From Viola odorata (lineage: Eukaryota; Streptophyta; Magnoliopsida; Malpighiales; Violaceae): 64,000 nt of DNA. The position numbers were made by a program, and so were the translations under genes. The notes under the pieces were generated by a model, which worked only from the letters and a program-made list of their open reading frames with translations, had not been told where the DNA came from and searched no databases. Where the stretch lies: contig OY829538.1 in NCBI GenBank assembly GCA_963691705.1, positions 31,888,836 through 31,952,835 on the forward strand, given 5' to 3'. Below are positions 56,943 through 64,000 of the stretch, piece after piece (the first letter of the stretch is position 1; every line of letters starts with the position of its first letter).

Positions 56943-58470
56943 ATGGGTCATCCAATAGAGGTGTTCTACGCGGGGCAGCCCCGAGGGCCTCGCCGAGCCT
57001 ACCCCAACCTTGGCTACACTCGCCACCCAAATGGCCAAAATAAAAAGCACTCAAGAGCAAACCAACCGAGCCATCCTAGCGACGATAGCGGCCCTAACTA
57101 CTCAGCCAGCCCAACAACCCCCACCACCTCCCCCTTCACCACCACCCCCACCTCCGGACATTACTCCAACATAACCTGCTGCCCAAGTCCATCAAACAAC
57201 ACAACCCCTACACCCTACCACTCATTACGATCAAACCACACATCCAAACGACCCCGCACATGTTGCTTACTACGGCTACAATGACCAAGTAGGCAACGAT
57301 GAAGGAGTGAGGGCGGGGAGCTATCACAACGATGACGAGGGTTCGATTGAGCCTCCTACTCAACACCACACCAATATGGAACACCACTACCGCTTTCACC
57401 AAAACCACTCTACCAACTCACGACCCATTACCATCAATGAGCCACGAAATATCCCCCTCCATAACCCCCTGCCCCACCTTCGACACCCCAACGTGCCCTT
57501 ACACCGGGCCAATGATTATGTACCTCCTCCACGGCACCAAATAGCCCTACAAGTTCATGACAGGCCACGACACACCCAACACAATCATCATCCTCCCCCC
57601 GTGTATGAACACGCCAACGGTGCACCTAGATTTGACTATGATGAACAATTTGAGGCTAGAGGCCATCGCCATCAAGAGGAGAGACCGGATAACAACCTAT
57701 ATAGCATCAAACTCACCATTCCCCCATTTGAAGGCAAGGAGGACCCCGACGCCTATTTTACTTGGGAAAGTCAAGTTGAAAGGGTGTTTGAATGCTACAA
57801 CTACACGGACACAAAGAAGATTCGACTTGCGATTGTTGGTTTCACGGATTTAGCCATTCATTGGTGGGAACGACTAGGAGCTACTAGGAGAATTGAGAGG
57901 AGTCCTCCTATTGACACTTGGGAGGCCTTGAAACTTGAGATGCGTCGGCGTTTTGTCCCTTCCTACTACCACCGTGATCTTCACCAACGTCTCCAATGCC
58001 TATCTCAAGGCTACCGAAGTGTGAGTGACTTCTACCATGACATGCTCACATGTGTCATGCAGGCAAACGTCAATGAGACCGAGGAAGCAACAATGGCTCG
58101 GTTCCTAGGAGGCCTTCGCAAGGACATTGCCTACACACTTGATTTTCACTCCTATGACAATTTGGAGGATATGCTTCACTTGGCATTGAAAATTGAAAGG
58201 CAAGTGAACTCAAAACCTAAGTTTCCTTTCACCTCTTCCTCTACTTCTACAAGGTCCCCATGGACTCCTTCGGCTCCCTCAATCAAACCCACACAAGACA
58301 CCACCAAACCATCATTCACACATAAACTGAACTTCTTCACACCGCGACCTCCTCAAGCCCTAAACACTACAAGGCCACCTACAAACCCCACCCCTAACCA
58401 ACGTACCCCATCCCGCTCCATTGAGTGTTTCAAGTGTGGCGACAAGGGCCACATGAGCCGAATGCCCTAA
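56943..58470 (+). pseudogene. Gypsy gag, frameshifted
   Basis: N-terminal MGHPIEVFYAGQPRGPRR shifts within a Pro/His-rich region (57000-57600). The capsid core is intact in the main frame from 57307: PPFEGKEDPDAYFTWESQVERV, IHWWERLG, LEMRRRFVPSYYHRDLHQRL, ATMARFLGGLRKDIA. The terminal zinc knuckle reads CFKCGDKGHMSR and then shifts, losing its last Cys: one base is missing at about 58462, and the other frame supplies it. Confidence 0.85.
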
Positions 58471-58483
58471 TAGAAGACTCATC

Positions 58484-61400
58484 TTGATCCGTGAGAGTGG
58501 TGAAGTAAGTAGTGACGACGATGATGTGGAAACTATCCCACATCACCTCCCGGATACAACACCAAGTGATACGGAGGACACGGATGAGTATGACCGGGTT
58601 GAGGTCCTTCATTGCCTCGTTGTGCGCCGCAACTTGAGTTTGATCCCTAAGGATGATTATTTGGCCCGGGAGCAGCGCGAGAACCTCTTCCACACTCGCG
58701 GTGTTTCCCATGGAATGACTATTATCTATTATTGTGGATAATGGCAGCTGCACCGACGTTGCAAGCACCCTCTTAGTGCATTCCCTAGCCCTCTCCACCA
58801 CTAGACACCCACGGCCATACACCCTAAACTGGTTTAATGATGGCAGCTCTGTCAAAGTCATTCGCCAAGTACTTGCACCTTTCGCAATCGGCACCTATAT
58901 AGATGAACGCCATTGTGATGTTGCTCCAATGCAATCCAGCCATCTCCTACTTGGTAGGCCTTGGCAATTTGATAGGCATGCTCTACACGATGGTTTTCAC
59001 AACACCTACAAACTCACTCACGGTGACCGCAAGTTCCTAATCCCTCCTTTGCCTCCACATCAAGTCTACGAAGACCAATTGAAGCTAGAAAAGGCGTGCG
59101 CCACTTTAGATATCACTTCTAAGTTTGAAAAGAAGAATGAGTGGAGTGGAGTGAAAAAAGTGAGTAGTGAGCGTGCTGAAAAATCAGGGTATGAAAAAAG
59201 TGAGCATACCCCGAGTGGAGAGAAGAATGAGTGCAACATGCAAGAGGAAAACACCCGGCAAGAAAAAAGTGAGCTTGCCAAGAGGGGAAAAGAAAAACTT
59301 GACATCCCAAAGCAAGTTAGTGAGGCTAAGCAAGATCCTAGAGTGAAGAGTAAGGCTATAGTGAGTATGGCAAAAGGGAGAGATATTCGTTTATCTTTGA
59401 TTTTGCGAAAAACGTGTATCCTAATTAGGTTCACGGATCTTTGTTTAGCATCCTCTAACTCTAACCCCCCTTTATCTAGTGATGTTACCTCCCTTGTGCA
59501 GGAATTTGTTGATGTTTTTCCCGAAGATATTCCCCACGGCTTGCCTCCCATCCGTGGGATTGAGCATCGCATTGAGTTCCTTCCGGGTTCTACCATCCCG
59601 AACCGGCCAGCATATAGATGCAACCCGACGGACACCCATGAGCTTCAAACGCAAGTAGAGGACCTCCTTGACAAGGGTTTCGTGCGTGAAAGACTCTCAC
59701 CTTGCGCTGTCCCGGTCATCTTGGTGCCCAAAAAGGATGGGACATAGCGAATGTGCATGGATTGGCGTTCGGTCAATCAAATAACGGTAAAATATTCCCA
59801 CCCTATACCTAGACTTGATGACATGTTAGATGAACTTAGTGGTGTCATTATCTTCTCTAAAATTGACTTGGTTAGTGGTTATCACCAAATTAGGGTTCAT
59901 GAGGGGGATCAATAGAAAACGGCATTTAAAACTAAATTCGGATTATATGAGTGGTTAGTCATGCCATTTGGTTTGTTCAATGCCCCTAGCACTTTCATGC
60001 GCCTTATGAATCATGCTTTTCGACATCTAATAGGGAAATGTGTGGTTGTGTACTTTGATGACATATTGGTGTATAGTCTATCTAGAAATGCTCACATGGA
60101 TCACTTGCGTCAAGTTTTTCTAGTCTTGAGGACTAATCAACTCTATGCCAAAATGTCTAAGTGTAATTTTTGCTTGGAAGAAGTGCATTTCCTTGGGTTT
60201 ATTGTAGGTGCCTTCAGCCTCAAGGTTGACCCGGACAAGATAAAGGCAATCACCGATTGGCCGAGACTCTCCAATGTCCCCGAGGTCCGCTCCTTCCTTA
60301 GCCTCGCGGGCTTCTATCGCCGTTTTGTCCTGGATTTTTCCACCATCGCAGCCCCCCTCCATGCCCTAAAGTAAGTGTGCCCTTTGTTTGGGGATCAGCC
60401 CATGACTTGGCTTTTGCTGCCTTGAAGAGCAAGCTCTCATCTAGCCCCGTCCTAGCGCTGCCTAACTTTGAGAAGACCTTCGAGGTCCAATGTGACGCTA
60501 GCGGTCTTGTTACAAGATAAGCGCCCCGTGACCTATTTCAGTGAGAAATTGAGTGGTGCATAGCTCAATTATTGCACTTATGATGTGGAATTCTATGCCC
60601 TAGTGAGGCCCTTGGATGTATGGGAACACTACCTCTTACCCCGTGAGTTTATCGTCCAAACGGACCACCTAAGTTTGCGTTACTTGAAGGGCCAAGGGAA
60701 ATTAAACAAACGCCACGCCACTTGGATGGAGTTCCTTGAACGTTTCACATACCACATCAAGTACATGAAGGGAAAGGACAACATCGTCGCCGATGCCCTT
60801 TCTCGTAGGTACGCCCTCCTTAACTCTCTCCACACTCGCTTACTTGGTTTCTCACATTTGCCATCTTTGTATGCACTTGACTTGGACTTTAAACACTTGT
60901 ATGAGACTTGTCATCTTGGTTCGGTTCCTAAATACATGCGGCATGATGGTTTCTTGTTCCGAAAAGGCAAGTTGTGTGTGCCCAAATGTGATACTAGGGA
61001 GTTACTTGTTAGAGAAGCACATGGTGGTGGATTAAAAGGCCATTTTGGCATTGATAAAACACTTAGCACTCTTGATGAGCATTTCTTTTGGCCTAAAATG
61101 AAACGTGATGTGTCTCATTTTGTTTCCACTTGCATTGCTTGCAAACAGTGCTAAATCTACATCTTTAGGTCATGGACAATATATGCCTTTGCCAATTGCT
61201 TCGCACCCTTGGTGCGACCTCTCCATGGATTTTGTTGTTGGCCTACCGCGTACCAAACGAGGCAAAGACTCCTTGTTTGTCGTGGTGGACCGCTTCTCAA
61301 AAATGGCTCACTTCATCCCTTGCCACACCACACACGATGCTTCACACATTGCACAACTTTTCTTCAATGATATAGTTAGACTCCATGGCATGCCGAGAAG

Positions 61401-62160
61401 TATTGTTAGTGATAGGGATCCTAAATTTCTTAGCCACTTTTGGCGGGTCTTGTGGGCAAAACTAGGCACTAAACTCTTATTTTCCACTTCTTGCCATCCC
61501 CAAACGGATGGTCAAACCGAAGTGGTAAATAGAACTCTTGGCACAATGTTGCGCATTATGGTACATGAGTATGCTACCTCTTGGGATGATTGTATTGCTT
61601 TTATTGAATTTGCATACAATAGAACAATGAATTCGGCTACTCATTTTACTCCTTTTGAACTCGTCTATGGGTTCAACCCTCTCACCCCCATAGACTTGTT
61701 ACTATTGCTAGCATTGATGGTGACAAGAAGGCAGCCGCGGTCCAAAAACTCCATGAGAAGGCCAAGACACGCATGGACAAGCTCACGGCCCGTTTGGTGG
61801 AAAAGAGGAACGCCGGCCGCCATCTACAAACCTTTGAAGTTGGGGATTGGGTGTGGCTTCACTTGCGCAAAGATCGGTTCCCACAGCAGCGCAAGGGCAA
61901 GCTAAGCTCTCGCGGGGACGGCCCTTTCCTTATCCTCGAGAAGTTCAACAACAACGCCTATCGCCTTGACCTACCTCTTTCCTATGGCAACGTCCATCCC
62001 ACTTTTAATGTCACTAATTTATCCCCTTTTCTTTCAGGCATTGAGGATGCTCAACATGACTTGGACCTTTCCACTAACAGCCCCTTGATTCGAGGCCAAA
62101 TCCCCTCAAAGGAGGAGGGAATGATACGAGCACGACACCCACTCGCTACTTCACTAGGAG
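58484..62160 (+). pseudogene. Gypsy pol: protease, RT, RNase H, integrase
   Basis: Protease-like IDNGSCTDVASTLL is near 58733. RT includes [35 protein letters not shown] and the active site YFDDILVY (near 60055), then FLGFIVG and [12 protein letters not shown]. RNase H shows [13 protein letters not shown] and [10 protein letters not shown]. Integrase has [50 protein letters not shown] (D, D, E all present) and a C-terminal [14 protein letters not shown] block. Stops or shifts stand at about 59745, 59912, 60372, 60420, 60560, 61152 and 61700. The end extends into the 3' LTR. Confidence 0.87.
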
Positions 62161-63010
62161 CAAGGCCTTCGTGCTCCAACTCTTGAAGGCCCTAAGGGAT
62201 GAGGAGGCAGACTTTAAGGCCCACGAAGGCTGGGTGACATGCCTTCATGCCGTCGCTCACACCGCAACTCCTTCAAAGGCCGCGGACTTCGAGTTTGGCC
62301 ACACCGCGGAACCTCATGAGTTGACCGGCCAAGGCATGAGGAACGTCTGCGCCAACCCTAGCATCCCATGGGGTGCGCCCGCACCAGCCCTAGCAACCCA
62401 TGAAGACATCCGCCTCGGCTTGCCCACGCCCTCGGCCACGCGCCCGCTCACCTAGGTGCCCGGCTCATCCACACGCTCACCTTAGCGTCCGAAAGCCTAA
62501 CTACAACCCACAGAGCAGCCCCTTTGTCCAAGGGTGTGTTAGTCTTTTCCACTTGTAATTAGCTCTAGGTATTTAAGGAGGGAGATAGCCCAACTTTAGG
62601 GTTGTCTTTGTTTTTGTTATATTCTCCAATCAAGACCGAAACTCTAGTCTAGCTAAATAGGGTTCTTCAAACCTTCATCCTCTTCTTCAAACCGAGTGAG
62701 TTGCCTAAGAATTGCCCTTAGGAGGGTCACTCTTGAGGAAGAGATCCTTGTTAGTCTTGTGGTTAGGTTGCCTAGGAATCATTCCTAGGAGGGTTAACCG
62801 TGGCATTCTAGTTCTTTTCATGTATTTACCTTTCAATTAATACATCTTCTCCTTTGTTTCCATTATTTCCCTAAGTCTTCCGCAAAGCTATACTCCTTCG
62901 ACACAAGCACCAAACATCTAGATCCAACCGATCTCCTAAAGTGAGCTAGATCCCTCAATCGGTCTCGCATGGAGCCGAAACATCAAGAGACTCCAAGGAG
63001 GCTCTTATCA
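62122..63010 (+). repeat. 3' LTR of CRM/Reina-like Gypsy
   Basis: 889 bp, same length as the 5' LTR with about 20 substitutions. Preceded by the polypurine tract CAAAGGAGGAGGGAA. Confidence 0.95.
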
Positions 63011-63435
63011 GTTGGTGCAGACGCAACTGTTGGAACGGACACAACGGTTGGTGCAGATACAACTGTTGGAACGGACACAACGGTTGGTGTAGACACAACT
63101 GTTGGAACGAACACAATAGTTGGAATAGACACAACTGTTGGAACGGACACAACAGACCGAAGAGTTATAACTCTTCTTTTCAGACCTTTCGTAATCTATA
63201 TATAGAACGCAAAATTAGTAAATTGATTCATTCGAATCATTCGAGAAATTCAGAATTCTTCAGAATTGCTATCTGCAGAATTCATTGGTTTTGTTATATC
63301 CTGGGAGGCAATTTGCTGGGAACCTATTAGCAAACTCGATACGAGTGGGGGCAAATATTGTCTTAAGGAAAGCGATATTTCTCGTGACTCAAAACCAGAT
63401 TATCATTCTTTCCATTTAACCCAATATTCCCAACA
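63011..63435 (+). repeat. Copia B 3' LTR, second part
   Basis: Resumes in the minisatellite, then has a TATA-like CTATATATAGAACG (63196-63209), CCTGGGAGGCAATTTGCTGGG and the end ATTCCCAACA (63435). Confidence 0.85.
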
Positions 63436-64000
63436 TTTCACTCCTGCAATCGCTGCTTTAAGAGTTTTAATCAACGAATCCCCTTAAACCTGCTAGGAAG
63501 TTCAGTGTTCGCCTCCTCCCAAAACTTATTAAGCAAGTTTGTAAAATTAGGGTGGTACAACCAAACATCAATCACTCGAAATGGATTTGGTCCACCTATT
63601 TTTCTGTAAGTACCACGAACTAGCACAACATTATCGGAGGTAGCTCGAGAAACCACTTGAAGTTCCATTGTGGGAAAGGTAGAAAGTCAATCTAGTTGCA
63701 CACGAACTCTATCAATTCGACTTATGGACCGCGAGTTTAACCATGTAAATTTACCTCCATGTTAAGGTAAGTCCAACAACCCACAGTCACGTATAAAATT
63801 CCATACCTACCGCATAGTACCTGCAGAAGAACGACTATTACCCCGCTCCTCAGGTGTTAACACTTCATTAAAGTCTCCTACTACCAAACATGGACAATCA
63901 GCTGCCATAATTTAGTGCTTAAAATCATGCAACATAACTTCCCCATCTCTTACATCATTATATGCATATATATTCACAATCACGCATCTGAACATACCAA
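63436..64000 (-). mobile_element. LINE, endonuclease half
   Basis: Minus strand, running off the right edge. It reads LVVGDFNEVLTPEERGNS and GGKFTWLNSRSISRIDRV (APE-type endonuclease), then GGPNPFRVIDVWLYHPNF and the start of the linker LIKTLKAAIAGVK. The Copia B LTR then breaks it at 63435. The next linker residues appear at 32143 in the reverse-transcriptase half. Stops occur at several points. Confidence 0.85.

Larger units (their letters stand above)
54767..63010 (+). mobile_element. Ty3-Gypsy element, CRM/Reina-like chromovirus group
   Basis: 8.24-kb full-length element with two 889-bp LTRs (about 97-98% identical by eye), primer site, long leader, gag, protease-RT-RNase H-integrase and polypurine tract. 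Target duplicate GTTAG/GTTGG (one mismatch) within the Copia B LTR minisatellite. Integrase C-terminus and the TRYFTRSKA motif that runs into the 3' LTR resemble CRM-type and related elements; lineage is tentative. Confidence 0.9.
54664..63160 (+). repeat. 36-bp minisatellite in Copia B LTR (split)
   Basis: Units of ACAACTGTTGGAACGGACAC + AACGGTTGGTGCAGAY repeat about three times at 54664-54766 and about four times at 63011-63160. The intervening Gypsy divides one array. Each unit contains CAACTGTTG and CAACGGTTG palindromes. In the LTR they lie just upstream of the TATA box. Confidence 0.85.
53196..63435 (+). mobile_element. Copia B, 3' remnant with a nested Gypsy in its LTR
   Basis: Keeps only the end of RT/RNase H (53196-53951), a 620-bp 3' untranslated stretch, the polypurine tract and the 3' LTR (54576-63435, split by the Gypsy at 54767-63010). 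Its 5' two-thirds are gone and Copia A's 3' LTR abuts directly, implying a deletion spanning both. Right flank TTTCA then continues into LINE endonuclease-linker sequence. Confidence 0.85.

Noticed and set aside
59066..59635. 189-codon minus-strand frame with Phe/Ser-rich sequence
   Set aside because: Antisense shadow of the charged protease-RT linker in the Gypsy pol; no family resemblance.
62969..63205. Open frame encoding a 12-residue TVGTDTTVGAD-type repeat
   Set aside because: It is the in-frame translation of the 36-bp LTR minisatellite (also seen at 54678) and crosses an insertion boundary; no start context or homologue.

Overview
The window is nuclear DNA from a flowering plant, most likely a eudicot. 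It holds intron-rich, GT-AG (and one GC-AG) spliced genes for conserved eukaryotic proteins (KAE1/OSGEP, ERO1, a UPL1/2-type HECT ligase), buried in plant-type Ty3-Gypsy (Tat-like, Athila-like, CRM/Reina-like), Ty1-Copia, LINE and MULE elements. I could not place the species. There is no sign of bacterial or organellar origin.

Layout. 1-1461: 3' end of a plus-oriented Tat-like Gypsy element (antisense ORF, then 3' LTR), inserted in the leader of a coding-poor Gypsy relative (1462-2708 plus 6617-7573). That relative also carries an Athila-like element on the minus strand (2709-6611, TSD CGCCT). 7699-13390: a gene fragment with an RNase H-like domain, split by a Copia element with very short LTRs (8096-12966). 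14163-16088: the KAE1 gene, apparently intact. 16818-21346 (minus): a chimeric locus in which most of an ERO1 gene is joined out of frame, inside one exon, to the HECT end of a UPL-type ubiquitin ligase. 21347-24188: AT-rich intergenic DNA with a 286-bp foldback. 24189-27639: solo LTR (TSD GTGAC) containing a 1.85-kb MULE (TSD TTAATTTTA). 28028-29640: decayed Copia on the minus strand.

From 29655 to the right edge lies one LINE (minus strand) whose endonuclease half (63436-64000) and reverse-transcriptase half (29655-32143) are separated by about 31 kb of nested LTR elements. Copia A (32144-53195) has a Tat-like Gypsy in its 5' LTR (32599-48080, TSD GGTAG). Copia B, of which only the 3' part survives (53196-63435), has a CRM/Reina-like Gypsy in its 3' LTR (54767-63010, near-perfect TSD GTTAG/GTTGG).

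The most unusual content is the Tat-like element. Between its integrase and its 3' LTR lies about 7 kb of antisense genes: two small ORFs and two diverged paralogues of a spliced, coiled-coil 'putative gypsy type transposon' gene. Several have their own TATA boxes and poly(A) signals. A second copy of the first antisense gene, at the left edge of the window, keeps the same TATA, ORF and poly(A) arrangement. The other main point is the ERO1-HECT chimera. All boundaries were read by eye; identity figures are estimates.
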